The position numbers were made by a program, and so were the translations under genes. From Promethearchaeota archaeon (GTDB taxonomy: Archaea > Asgardarchaeota > Thorarchaeia > Thorarchaeales > Thorarchaeaceae), in contig WJMJ01000148.1 of NCBI GenBank assembly GCA_014728035.1, forward strand, positions 62,001 through 126,000: DNA of 64,000 bases, written 5' to 3'. A model generated the notes under the pieces. It had not been told where the DNA came from and did not search any database. It saw only the letters and a program-made list of their open reading frames with translations. This document shows, piece after piece, positions 1 through 8,611 of this stretch; position 1 is the first letter of the stretch, and every line of letters starts with the position of its first letter.

Positions 1-825
1 TTTCAATCACGAGCAAACCATCCGCGTACATATCCAGGCCTCGCTAGTGGACCTAGCGGCAGGGATCAATATGCGTTAGATGCTCTGAATGCAATCTATA
101 CGGTAGAAGGAGAGATTTCATGGCAAGATGTGGCACAAAACGTTTCGAGATACGTAAACAACAAGGAATTGGGAGAGACTGTATTTTCGATTTCAGGAGA
201 AATATGTAATCAAAATACTGTCGCAGCTATGGTCGCCGTATCGGGAGATGATAGATACGATGGAGCTCTGAACGCTATCTGGTGTTCTTATGGTCGAACA
301 CCTATCGTGAGTGTATTTTTACCTTCAATAGTCGCTGCGGGTTCAACACCAACAATTTTGAACGATATGTATTCTTATACTGAAGAGAAGAGAGATTATG
401 CTTCTCAAGATGGGATATTGTATAATCCACGAGTAGTTGAAGAAATACAGGATTACGCTTTTTCAGCAGAAGATTACACTTTTGAACAATATGATAGACT
501 CATGGAAAAAATTCCAGTTGGATTATCACAGTCAGATTTACAAGCTACAACATCAGATTTCATCGATCTTACTGTAACGGTTGGAGCTGATATGTATGTC
601 AATGAAACCGAAAGTCTTCCAGAGTATGCAACTTCATTTGATATTACCATTCCACCTTCAAATCTGGTGACCTCAGTAACTTCTAGTTCAACCACAACTA
701 CTTCAGGAAACTCAAATAATACCCCAATTGGAACAGATGCTCTTGGATATATTGGGGCTACTATTGGAATTGGAGTAATTTCAGTCATAATCATTGCTCT
801 CTACAAGAAGTGGAAAACTACCTAG
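1..825 (+). CDS. Secreted, C-terminally membrane-anchored protein, 5' partial
   Basis: The frame is open from base 1, so the gene begins upstream and at least 274 residues are present; the GTG at 130 is internal. The visible part has a globular domain, a Ser/Thr/Asn-rich linker with a run of threonines (about residues 228-245), a membrane helix (IGATIGIGVISVIIIALY) and a short basic tail KKWKTT. This is the usual build of an archaeal surface protein anchored at its C-terminus. The segment RANHPR near the cut, followed by a helical region and a strand-rich part ending GSTP, faintly recalls C45-type Ntn acyltransferases or linear amide hydrolases, but the N-terminal nucleophile is outside the window. 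The anchored-surface reading is firm; the enzyme family is a weak guess. Confidence 0.7.
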   Translation, partial: FQSRANHPRTYPGLASGPSGRDQYALDALNAIYTVEGEISWQDVAQNVSRYVNNKELGETVFSISGEICNQNTVAAMVAVSGDDRYDGALNAIWCSYGRTPIVSVFLPSIVAAGSTPTILNDMYSYTEEKRDYASQDGILYNPRVVEEIQDYAFSAEDYTFEQYDRLMEKIPVGLSQSDLQATTSDFIDLTVTVGADMYVNETESLPEYATSFDITIPPSNLVTSVTSSSTTTTSGNSNNTPIGTDALGYIGATIGIGVISVIIIALYKKWKTT

Positions 826-946
826 CTATAAGATGAAATGAATATTCTGGGAGATTCCAAGTTCTTGAACTAAACGAAAAGTCAAAGAAATTTATGATGG
901 AAGAAAACCTATCAAATCTAAAGATATACTTCAGTTAAATAGATAA

Positions 947-2173
947 TTAGTGAGCTTTGGTTTCTTTCACTTCAATATATGGTAACTCTATACGAAATGC
1001 TGCTCCCTTATCGTATTCATCCTCAAGGAGATACATCTTCCCTCCATACGTTTCAACAATCTTCCTTGATAGGTAGAGACCTAGACCCCCTTCTTCTTTT
1101 GTGGATGTTCCACGGTCAAATAAGGTATCACGTAATTCTACTGGAATTCCAGGTCCATTATCAACAAGGTCTAGCATTATATTTTTATCATCATTGTGCA
1201 TTATGATTTTTATTTCCAATAGATTATCAACATGCTGTGATGCATTTCTAATCAGATTTTCGAAGACAAATGGAAGTAACAATCTACCAGTTGTTGAAAA
1301 TTTTTCAATCTCGCAATTATCATGATAAATGATTTTTGCAGAAGGATAACTACCCCGTGCATCTTGAATAACCGTTTCAATAACTTCTCGTAAATCACTT
1401 TCAAATTTGTTGCTGGATTTTGATAGAGATTGCAGCAATCTAAGCATTCTATTTGATACATTCTCTATTGTTGTCAGAGATTCATTGACGGGCCCATCGG
1501 TTTCTGCAAGTGTACCAGCAATATCAAGTTCTCCAAAGATAACCTGCAAATCATTGATCAAGTCGTGTCGAAGCAATGAAGTATAGAGATCTAATTCTGT
1601 AGCAGTTTCCAACAGCTTTCTCCGACTGACTCGAAGTTCGTTCTCAACCTTATTTCGTCTCAGTCCAATTGCAACAAGATTTGATAATGCCATAACGGTT
1701 TTAGCATCTTCCTCTGTAAACGGAGTTGGTTTGTTCGCAAGACCAATAAGACCTTCAGCTTTACCAGCAATAACTAAGGGCCCAAACATTACATTTTGCA
1801 AATCCACATGTCCTTCAGGCATAAACTTGACCCATTCAGAATCCATGAACGAATTATCATATGCAGGACTGTTCTCACGATAGGCTATAGAACGTAGTCC
1901 TCTTATTGGCATCGGAAGGCTTTCATCAACTGTGCATGGAAGTCCCCCTGCATCAAGAAAAAGAACTTCATTCTCACTTCCATCTTCAGAAAGTAAAGCC
2001 ACATAACCAGATTGTGCACCTGTGAGTTCTTTTGCGATATCGAAAACCGCTCGGGCACCTTCTACAAAATTCTCAGCTTGTAATACTGCTGATGCAGCTT
2101 CTAGCAATTTCTGACTTTGAAATTCAACTTTTTCCAATTTGCTAGAAATCAAGTTAAAATCTTCTCGTCCCAT
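947..2173 (-). CDS. GAF-domain sensor histidine kinase
   Basis: This is a cytosolic two-component sensor of 408 residues. A GAF domain spans about residues 35-170 and a coiled linker follows. The dimerisation/phosphoacceptor box LRHDLINDLQ has its His near residue 203. The HATPase part shows an N box (ENLIRNASQH), G1 (DNGPGIP) and G2 (GGLGLYLSRKIV). No membrane helix is visible, so the GAF domain would sense a soluble ligand or redox state. No response regulator is adjacent, which is common in archaea. It is convergent with the upstream surface protein and divergent from the paralog at 2345. The family call is secure; the signal is unknown. Confidence 0.93.
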   Translation of the reverse strand: MGREDFNLISSKLEKVEFQSQKLLEAASAVLQAENFVEGARAVFDIAKELTGAQSGYVALLSEDGSENEVLFLDAGGLPCTVDESLPMPIRGLRSIAYRENSPAYDNSFMDSEWVKFMPEGHVDLQNVMFGPLVIAGKAEGLIGLANKPTPFTEEDAKTVMALSNLVAIGLRRNKVENELRVSRRKLLETATELDLYTSLLRHDLINDLQVIFGELDIAGTLAETDGPVNESLTTIENVSNRMLRLLQSLSKSSNKFESDLREVIETVIQDARGSYPSAKIIYHDNCEIEKFSTTGRLLLPFVFENLIRNASQHVDNLLEIKIIMHNDDKNIMLDLVDNGPGIPVELRDTLFDRGTSTKEEGGLGLYLSRKIVETYGGKMYLLEDEYDKGAAFRIELPYIEVKETKAH

Positions 2174-2300
2174 TGAATCACATTCTTGATTCTTTTAGAC
2201 ACACAAAGTAGGATAAAGCTACAATCAATATTAGCATTGCTCTGATGCTATCAAGTCTAACTCTAGTAAATTGCTAAAACAGAATGATACGATGTAAAAG

Positions 2301-2315
2301 GAATATTCTATATAG
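2301..2315 (+). promoter_or_regulatory. TATA-type promoter of the first paralog
   Basis: The sequence GAATATTCTATATAG lies 30-44 bases before the ATG at 2345. The same 14-base core, GAATATTCTATATA, lies in front of the paralog at 3820 at nearly the same distance. An archaeal TATA box this close to the start implies a leaderless or very short-leader transcript. Confidence 0.6.
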
Positions 2316-2344
2316 TCGATTTACAGTCCCCAGATAGAACTCTT

Positions 2345-2905
2345 ATGACTTCAACTTATTTCCAACGTCTAGAAAGGTTGAAAAATAGTATCGAAAAGGA
2401 AATGGTGCCTCTTCAAGAACTTCCTGATGAATTCGCGTTTTTCTCTTTAGAAGCTAGAAATCTAGATGGAGAATCTAGAAATAAAGCTCTTGGTATCATA
2501 TCTGAGATAATTGACATATCTATTGAAAAGACCAGACTAGATATTGCAGGATTGATAGGTGTTGTAGGTGGACATATTGTCGAATTAGATCAAACTGATC
2601 CAATGATAATCTTTCCTCAAACATACAATCTTTTTATGAACGTACTTAATATCGCAAAACCAATACTCAAGATTTACAAATATAATCCAAATCAAGACCC
2701 ACATGAACTCAACAAGCAATATCCTGAAAGATTCTTTGCATGGTTGGTCCTAGATGATGCGTGGCGTCCAATCTATGCGATTGTTTCAAATTCTGAAAAA
2801 GCGAGAAATATGTTATCTAATAACTCACAATTTCTAAAATTTCTTACACCTTATTTAGAATATCATGAAGGATGCAAAAAGATTCATCGAGTATTAAAAC
2901 AATAA
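2345..2905 (+). CDS. Unrecognised helical protein, paralog 1 of 3
   Basis: I do not recognise this 186-residue family. Two further members follow at 3820 and 4842. Shared landmarks are YFQxLxxLK at the N-terminus, GLIGVVGGHIVELDQ (about 75-90), NLFMNVLNIAKPIL (about 98-111), FAWLVLDDAWRPIYAI (about 137-152) with conserved Trp and Asp residues, and YHEGCKKI near the end. The protein looks all-alpha and soluble, with no signal peptide and no Cys motif. The ATG start follows a TATA box by about 30 bases. The tandem copies and shared promoter suggest related, co-regulated functions. Nothing in the sequence names a reaction. Confidence 0.8.
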   Translation: MTSTYFQRLERLKNSIEKEMVPLQELPDEFAFFSLEARNLDGESRNKALGIISEIIDISIEKTRLDIAGLIGVVGGHIVELDQTDPMIIFPQTYNLFMNVLNIAKPILKIYKYNPNQDPHELNKQYPERFFAWLVLDDAWRPIYAIVSNSEKARNMLSNNSQFLKFLTPYLEYHEGCKKIHRVLKQ

Positions 2906-3101
2906 GCATTTCAAAACAGAAACAGACTTCTCAGTAATCTAAATATAAACCAAGATTACTGTTAGATCAAAAAATAGATTATTCATTTTCATGATTTTGC
3001 TGAATACAATTAATTTATGAGGTGTTCAGTATTGCAAAAACATAATTCACTTATTACTAATTGAAAATCCTATTACATTAGTAGTACTTCAAGGTGTTTC
3101 T

Positions 3102-3593
3102 ATGAATCAAACACAAACAGACAAGGATAAACTGGTCAATCTTATCAAAACCTCATCCATGAGTTCTATCGACATAATGAGTGAAAGATTAGAAATTTCA
3201 GTAGAGGAAACACTAGCCCTTATTCATGAAGCAATAGATGAAGGTTTGATTCAAGGTACAATCACTGAAGACGAATCAAGATTCTATAGGACAGATATAG
3301 ATGAAAGCTCTGAACCCAGCAGCCAGAAAGAAATTGAGATATTGAAGATTTCCTCTCCAGTTGGAAAGTACGTTATCATCATTGGGTTTGCATCATTCAT
3401 CGCTGGACAGGTTCTCGTAAGGTTAGAGGATATAGCATTTTCATACGACTTGGGAGCTTCTCTAGTTGTTGGTAGCCTTTTCATTATTGCTCTAGGTATG
3501 TTCTTTGCAAGTAGAGTGAGAACTGAGAAGAGAGAATACTACCCAGAATCTTCTGCTAGAAAAGAGAGGACCATGCCAGAGAAGTATAGCTAG
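3102..3593 (+). CDS. Winged-helix protein with two membrane helices
   Basis: Residues 1-70 look like a winged-helix DNA-binding domain: a helix-turn-helix around SSIDIMSERLEISVEETLALIHEAIDEGLIQG, then a short wing. Two hydrophobic helices follow (about 93-110 and 122-142), then a charged C-terminal tail. Membrane-bound winged-helix regulators of this build are common in archaea. It sits between two of the three paralogs, in the same direction, with about 200-base gaps on each side, so it probably has its own promoter. The ATG is preceded by AAGGTG. Its target is unknown. Confidence 0.72.
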   Translation: MNQTQTDKDKLVNLIKTSSMSSIDIMSERLEISVEETLALIHEAIDEGLIQGTITEDESRFYRTDIDESSEPSSQKEIEILKISSPVGKYVIIIGFASFIAGQVLVRLEDIAFSYDLGASLVVGSLFIIALGMFFASRVRTEKREYYPESSARKERTMPEKYS

Positions 3594-3773
3594 CCTCTTA
3601 ACAAAGATTGCAACCAGTCAACATTTGATCAAACTGAGATTCATTCAACTGTATCAGAATGCGGTTTCGCAAAATCCATGTTATAAAAGAAAAAAGCAAA
3701 TTTCCCATTACTCAATTGGAATAAAATCTACATCATGTGATCATTAAATTATTTACCAGTCTAATTCAGAAAA

Positions 3774-3789
3774 GAATATTCTATATATG
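3774..3789 (+). promoter_or_regulatory. TATA-type promoter of the second paralog
   Basis: GAATATTCTATATATG repeats the core of the promoter at 2301 and lies 31-46 bases before the ATG at 3820. Conservation of more than the bare TATA box argues for shared control of the two paralogs. Confidence 0.6.
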
Positions 3790-3819
3790 GGAGGTTTATT
3801 CTCAAAGTAGGGAATCTAA

Positions 3820-4836
3820 ATGACTTCAGCGTATTTTCAACATCTAGAAGAATTACAAAAGCAAATAGACAAGCAAAATGTGACTTCAGAACAGTTAGCA
3901 TCCACTTTCCTATATTTGGTATCTAGCGCAAAAAATCTTGATGTTGAATCTCAAAACGAAGCTGTTGTTAAAATATCCGAGTTAGTAGAATTTGCAAGTG
4001 TGAAAGGAAGTCCTGAGCTAGGAGCTATGCTTGGGATAATTGGTGGAGCAATCATTGAACTCAAAAAAGCAAATCCAATTCTATTACTACCCCAAGTATA
4101 CACACTCATGATGAATATGCTTCATCATGCAAAACCCATTCTAGAAATCTACGCTAATAATCCAAATCCGGACAAACGAGAGTTAAAGCAGAGTAACCCA
4201 CAATCCTTCTATGCTTGGGAGGTTCTTGATAAAGCATGGTTACCTCTCACAACAATCTTTACACACAGTCAACAAGCAAGAGAGAAAATACGAAAGGATA
4301 AGAAATTCCTCGAATTTCTGGAGCCATATGTAAGTCATCACGAAGGATGCATGTGGATATACAGAGCTCTTCATATTTATGATGGAGAGATAATGGTCTT
4401 TCATCCTGAACAGATGTTAGGATATCGAATTATGGTTGAAGATATTGACCACCCATTTACATTATCTAACTTGCTGACTGAGAAGCTAGTAGGAGACCCC
4501 ACTCAAGGATGCATTCCCAAGAAACCAAAGAGCTCCGATATCGCTCAATTCTGGATTTATAATTGGGAGGTTTTGAAAGAGATGCCAGAAGATTTCAAAG
4601 ACCTTTCTGTAATGAAATATCTTAAGAGTCCAGCTTATATGGGTAGTGAAAGCTGGATGTTTGATCTTTCGTTCTATAATGGTATTCCAGTTCTTGTTCT
4701 GATTGACACGGACTTCAAATTTGGTTTTAATATTCCTGGTTCATTTCCCGAGCTCTCATCAAAAATTACAATACTCGAAACTCTTGATAGAACATCCGTA
4801 CAAGATTGGTTATCGAAATTACGAAATACGGAGTAG
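3820..4836 (+). CDS. Unrecognised protein, paralog 2 of 3 with an extra C-terminal domain
   Basis: Residues 1-185 match the neighbouring paralogs: MTSAYFQHLEELQ, GAMLGIIGGAIIELKK, LMMNMLHHAKPILEIY, FYAWEVLDKAWLPL and YVSHHEGC. Residues 186-338 are an added mixed alpha/beta domain absent from the other two. It contains several Trp (FWIYNWEV, ESWMFDL) and a hydrophobic strand before DTDFKFGFN. I do not recognise the extension. The gene has the same promoter core as the first paralog and is followed after 5 bases by the third paralog, so 3820 and 4842 are probably one transcript. No signal peptide or membrane helix is seen. Confidence 0.8.
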   Translation: MTSAYFQHLEELQKQIDKQNVTSEQLASTFLYLVSSAKNLDVESQNEAVVKISELVEFASVKGSPELGAMLGIIGGAIIELKKANPILLLPQVYTLMMNMLHHAKPILEIYANNPNPDKRELKQSNPQSFYAWEVLDKAWLPLTTIFTHSQQAREKIRKDKKFLEFLEPYVSHHEGCMWIYRALHIYDGEIMVFHPEQMLGYRIMVEDIDHPFTLSNLLTEKLVGDPTQGCIPKKPKSSDIAQFWIYNWEVLKEMPEDFKDLSVMKYLKSPAYMGSESWMFDLSFYNGIPVLVLIDTDFKFGFNIPGSFPELSSKITILETLDRTSVQDWLSKLRNTE

Positions 4837-4841
4837 GTTTT

Positions 4842-5447
4842 GTGCAAGATAGAATAAAAGAAATGTACTTTCAATTCCTTATTGGACTTAAAGAACATGT
4901 AATAGCTGATAATGACCAGATACCAAATCTAGCAGACGTGCTTTCGTTCCTGCATACTATTGGTCCCAGATTAGAAATGGAACTTCAGGAAAAAGCGTTG
5001 ACGGACATTGCTGAAATCATGCAAATATCAGTTAGGATGGGACGTCTCGATATAGCTGGTTTAATCGGTGTTGTAGGTAGTGCGATAGTGAAACAAGAAG
5101 AAGTCTACTCAGTTCAGTATGTTAACCAAGTTTTTAATCTATTTATGAACTGCCTTAATATAGCTAAACCAATACTCCGTGAATACGAACAGAATCCAAA
5201 TCTTAATCTGAATATTTTGAGAAAGAAAGAACCTGAAAGACATTTTGCATGGGATGTGCTAGATGACATATGGCGAGCAATGTATGCGATACTCGTACAT
5301 AGTGAAAAAACAAGAGTGGTTCTTAAAGATAATCAAAAATTGCGTGATTTTCTTGGACTATATGTTGGATATCATGAAGGGTTGAAGTCAGTTACTGAAA
5401 ACTTAGACATATGTGGACACGATACGATAGGAGTTTATATGGGCTGA
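4842..5447 (+). CDS. Unrecognised helical protein, paralog 3 of 3, 3' end supplied by a repeat
   Basis: This is the third member of the family, with MYFQFLIGLKEHV, GLIGVVGSAIVKQEE, NLFMNCLNIAKPIL, FAWDVLDDIWRAMYAI and YVGYHEGLKS. I start it at the GTG 5 bases after the previous stop, because GGAG at 4830-4833 is well spaced and the N-terminus then aligns with the paralogs; the ATG at 4863 is an alternative. Family similarity stops at YHEG. The last 20 or so residues (from LKSVTENLD) and the stop codon lie inside a 190-bp repeat that recurs three more times in this window. The original C-terminus therefore looks overwritten by an insertion. Confidence 0.8.
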   Translation: MQDRIKEMYFQFLIGLKEHVIADNDQIPNLADVLSFLHTIGPRLEMELQEKALTDIAEIMQISVRMGRLDIAGLIGVVGSAIVKQEEVYSVQYVNQVFNLFMNCLNIAKPILREYEQNPNLNLNILRKKEPERHFAWDVLDDIWRAMYAILVHSEKTRVVLKDNQKLRDFLGLYVGYHEGLKSVTENLDICGHDTIGVYMG

Positions 5448-5568
5448 TACTGAATGAATGTCTGGTTACCAGACACACATTCCCTGACCAGGACCGAGCC
5501 AGTTCCAGTACCGTTTCTGGACGAACAACGCTCGGGTGTCCAAGTTTGTCCAACTAATAATGAACGGT
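5379..5568 (+). repeat. Dispersed structured repeat, copy 1
   Basis: About 190 bp, running from GGGTTGAAGTCAG to GAACGGT, and matching copies at 17249, 17511 and 47046. The ends carry paired TTGGACA-type boxes in inverted orientation (CTTAGACA and GTGGACA on the left; TGTCCAAG and TGTCCAAC on the right). Inside are a perfect hairpin GTCTGGTTACCAGAC, the dyad CCTGACCAGG, and a stem CCGAGC/GCTCGG enclosing TCCAG/CTGGA. The left 69 bases overlap the 3' end of the preceding gene. From 5454 a 48-codon frame is open but has no family support. It is either a small non-autonomous mobile element or a structured RNA. Confidence 0.75.
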
Positions 5569-5723
5569 GTAAGCAAATTTATGATATACTACAGAATTAG
5601 AACTTTTCACTAGTGTAAGTTGATTGCATTGATATGAACTTTTTATTGGTCAAGAATCATTGACTAGCTGGTCAAGGTTGATAGAATAATATTCTTTCTA
5701 CCCACTTACTAATGTGAATAAAA

Positions 5724-6188
5724 ATGACGGATGAAGTATTTGATGCAATATCGCACCCAATAAGAATTAGACTCTTAAAAGCACTTACTGGAAAACCTAT
5801 TGGATTTGCAGATTTAAAACGTCAATTAAAGATAGATAGTAGTGGCCAGCTTGATTTTCATCTTAAGAAGATGCAACCTCTAATCGATATCACAGATCAT
5901 GGACTTTACACTTTGAATAGTCAAGGCTATGCAGCGCTAACTGCAGTGGGAGTAGTCTCCAAACACGGTTGGCAAAGAAGAGCACTTATTCTGAATATAG
6001 TAGTATATATCATTCTGAATCTTTTCATGCTCAGTCTTGTTATTCAAGGGTTACATCTTATTTTGTACCTTATTGTTTTCTTAGCTCTAACAGCCTGGAT
6101 TCTGTTCTATGGCTATTGGAATCTTGTCAAAAGGAGAGTACAACTAAAGGATGAATCCACAATGAAATATAGAGTTAAGGAGGACTAA
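5724..6188 (+). CDS. ArsR-like winged-helix regulator with two membrane helices
   Basis: Residues 1-75 form an archaeal ArsR-type winged helix: DAISHPIRIRLLKAL, the recognition region SGQLDFHLKKMQPLI, then the wing DHGLYTLNSQGYAAL. Two adjacent membrane helices follow (about 91-110 and 113-132), with a basic tail. The gene heads the ABC transporter operon: the ATPase begins within a few bases of its stop. This is a common archaeal arrangement in which the regulator probably controls the transporter. Upstream, GGTCAA motifs at 5648, 5670 and 5676 (the last as GGTTGA), plus TTGAC at 5660, could be its operator. Family is secure; effector is unknown. Confidence 0.88.
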   Translation: MTDEVFDAISHPIRIRLLKALTGKPIGFADLKRQLKIDSSGQLDFHLKKMQPLIDITDHGLYTLNSQGYAALTAVGVVSKHGWQRRALILNIVVYIILNLFMLSLVIQGLHLILYLIVFLALTAWILFYGYWNLVKRRVQLKDESTMKYRVKED

Positions 6189-6190
6189 CA

Positions 6191-6970
6191 ATATCAGCAA
6201 TAGAAATTAAGAATTTGACAAAGAGTTATGGAGAACTTGTAGCCGTTAGTGATTTATCCTTTGAAGTACATGAAGGAGAAATCTATGGATTACTAGGTCC
6301 CAACGGTGCAGGAAAAAGTACAACCCTGAAAGTCATGATGGGTTTACTGAAACCTGACAAAGGTACTACTAAGATTTTTGGAATAGACTCGCAAGAAGAT
6401 CCTGTCGGAGCAAAGAGTCTAGTTGGTTACGCACCTGAGGAAAAATCTCTTTATGAATCTCTCACAGCCAGAGAACTTTTCGAGTTTGTTGCTTCAGTTA
6501 GGAATATACCAGAGCAAAGATGCAACCAACGACTGGAAGAAATGGTCAAAGCACTCGATTTTCAAGAACATGTTGATAAAATGATAGTGACTTTGTCAGC
6601 AGGAAACAAGCAAAAAGCTCTATTAATCTCAATCATGCTCCATGCACCAAAACTACTGATTCTTGATGAACCATTCTCGGGACTTGATGTACGAACAGCT
6701 CGAATCATGAAGGAAGTGGTCAAGATTCATACACAAAACGGTGGTTCGGTCTTATTGAGTACACACATTATGGAAGTAGCTGAAGGTCTCTGTGATCGAA
6801 TTGGGATAATTGACGATGGGAAGCTTGTCGGACAAGGTACTATGACTGAATTGAGAACACAGGCCAAAGAAGAGAGCGCTACCCTTGAACAATTGTTTCT
6901 TAGATTGACTGGACAAGAGGATGAAGTCGAGATAGGAATAGATTCTCTCAAGGAGGCTCTACAGGAGTGA
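6191..6970 (+). CDS. ABC transporter ATP-binding protein
   Basis: This ATPase drives the membrane protein encoded next. It shows Walker A (GPNGAGKST), a Q-loop region, a degenerate signature LSAGNKQ in place of LSGGQ, Walker B (LLILDEPFSGLD) and the H-loop (STHIMEV). The natural N-terminus reads SAIEIKNLTKSYGELVAV, typical of the family. The codon just before it, at 6191, is ATA, placed 7 bases after a strong AAGGAGG (6177-6183). Either ATA is used as the start, an ATG was mutated or misread here, or translation begins at the TTG at 6215, losing the first beta strand. I chose 6191. It is coupled to the genes on both sides. Confidence 0.9.
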   Translation: MSAIEIKNLTKSYGELVAVSDLSFEVHEGEIYGLLGPNGAGKSTTLKVMMGLLKPDKGTTKIFGIDSQEDPVGAKSLVGYAPEEKSLYESLTARELFEFVASVRNIPEQRCNQRLEEMVKALDFQEHVDKMIVTLSAGNKQKALLISIMLHAPKLLILDEPFSGLDVRTARIMKEVVKIHTQNGGSVLLSTHIMEVAEGLCDRIGIIDDGKLVGQGTMTELRTQAKEESATLEQLFLRLTGQEDEVEIGIDSLKEALQE

Positions 6971-8601
6971 AATTGCGAGAGCTATGGCGTCTTGCAGGTA
7001 CGGTCTCATTAGAGGCTCGTTTCAGGGGGTATCTAGACTCGAATCCAACCTATAGAACAAGAATCGAGGAGGAACCGGATAAAGTAATGGATAGTATCCG
7101 TGCTTCTAATCGGATTAATATTCTATTCTCTGTACTCATTATTGGAGTTTTATCGATACTCTCAATCACGACAATTATGGAATACATTGCATCAAATGCG
7201 TACTATGCGCTATCAATCTCTGTTGGTGTATACTTCAGTATATCCTTCGTTCTAATCTTCTTCATCTACTTGATGTTCACTACAGGTTTCTATTTGTCAG
7301 GTGTGACAGATTTCATCTCAACACTACCTTTTTCACGAAAGGATATTGAGAATCTGACATTTTTGGGATTTATCCGAGTTCTTATAGCTCCTGCATTATT
7401 GATATGCTCTCTATATCCGCTCCTTATGGGACTTGAGTTTGGTCTAGTAACTGGTCTTGTAACATTGATTTGTTGTATTTTAACAAGTATACTCTCAATA
7501 TCCGTTCTTCTATTGGTCTCAAAATGGTATCATGTTAAGACACATTCAGTTTCAGAATCGAAATTATCAACCGCGGTTCGAATAATGGCTTCTTTTGGTT
7601 TGATTCTAGGAATGGTAGGAGTTTATAGTGTAAACAGTTATCTACCACAAATTGTAACCTTTTTCATTGGATTAACTGAAGGGGGTTCTAGTCTTCTAGT
7701 CACATTACTTTCATTAGTTGTACCGTTCACATTTGGCTTTTTGATATCCACTATCACATTTGGAACCGTTGGTACACCGTTATTGATGACAATTGCGATT
7801 GCAGGTAGCTTCATTTATGGAATTTTGACAATCCATGCTTTTAGGGCCGGTATGACTGCTTTAAGGATGGCAGTTTCAGGAGGTCTCAAAACAGAAGCGA
7901 GCTCCATCGAGAGAAAACTAGTTATCCATCCACAAACCCCAATTCGAGGAATCATCCAAAAAGATATGCGACTTGCAAACCGAAATTTAGGATCAATTGT
8001 AATGGTGGTTATTCCAATTATGTTCCTTTTTACCATGCTTCCAGCATTATTTGCTATGATTGAAGATGTCATGCATAGTTTTGTCATCCTTCTATATACA
8101 GGACAACTAGTAGGTTTCTCTGGATTATCATATATCGGATTGATATCCATAGATGAACAGGGATCTTCAATTATTGAAGGACTACCAATCACTATCTATG
8201 ACAATATCCGAGCAAAAGCAAGTATCTATGCCATTCCTTATGCTATTATGGCTATTCTACTTTCCTTTTTGAGTCTGCTATTTGATGTAACGTCACCACT
8301 CATACGCTTTGTACCTCTCCTTATTGCACCATATGGATTGGTAGTAGGATTAACAGTTGGAGCAGTTCTATATAGATTTAGATCTAGGGAAGGAGGTGTT
8401 GGACTAGGATCAACTGATTTTCGTCTTACTGCTATCTCGGTTCTTACCGCGGGAGGAATTTCATCTATTCCCCTTGCTGGGTACGCTCTGACTCTTCTTG
8501 CAACTTGGAATCATCTCTTAGCAGTTCTTGTAGAAGGATTGGTTGTCATCCTAATGCTTGTACTCTATAACCGATATTCGCATAGATTAGTTAAAGCGTA
8601 A
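6967..8601 (+). CDS. ABC transporter permease, multi-spanning
   Basis: This 544-residue integral membrane protein has about a dozen hydrophobic helices. It begins with a GTG that overlaps the ATPase stop by 4 bases (GTGA), so the two are translationally coupled. The N-terminal 50 residues are cytoplasmic and charged; helices begin at about residue 48. A soluble segment around 300-340 precedes a second helical half, the layout of ABC-2-type or ABC exporter subunits that pair with one ATPase. The substrate cannot be read from sequence. A hairpin terminator follows the stop. The transporter role is inferred from the operon. Confidence 0.85.
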   Translation: MKLRELWRLAGTVSLEARFRGYLDSNPTYRTRIEEEPDKVMDSIRASNRINILFSVLIIGVLSILSITTIMEYIASNAYYALSISVGVYFSISFVLIFFIYLMFTTGFYLSGVTDFISTLPFSRKDIENLTFLGFIRVLIAPALLICSLYPLLMGLEFGLVTGLVTLICCILTSILSISVLLLVSKWYHVKTHSVSESKLSTAVRIMASFGLILGMVGVYSVNSYLPQIVTFFIGLTEGGSSLLVTLLSLVVPFTFGFLISTITFGTVGTPLLMTIAIAGSFIYGILTIHAFRAGMTALRMAVSGGLKTEASSIERKLVIHPQTPIRGIIQKDMRLANRNLGSIVMVVIPIMFLFTMLPALFAMIEDVMHSFVILLYTGQLVGFSGLSYIGLISIDEQGSSIIEGLPITIYDNIRAKASIYAIPYAIMAILLSFLSLLFDVTSPLIRFVPLLIAPYGLVVGLTVGAVLYRFRSREGGVGLGSTDFRLTAISVLTAGGISSIPLAGYALTLLATWNHLLAVLVEGLVVILMLVLYNRYSHRLVKA

Positions 8602-8611
8602 TTTTGGAATC

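Noticed and set aside
5454..5600. A 48-codon gene inside repeat copy 1
   Set aside because: The frame is broken in copies 2 and 3, there is no ribosome site, and conservation follows stems rather than codons.
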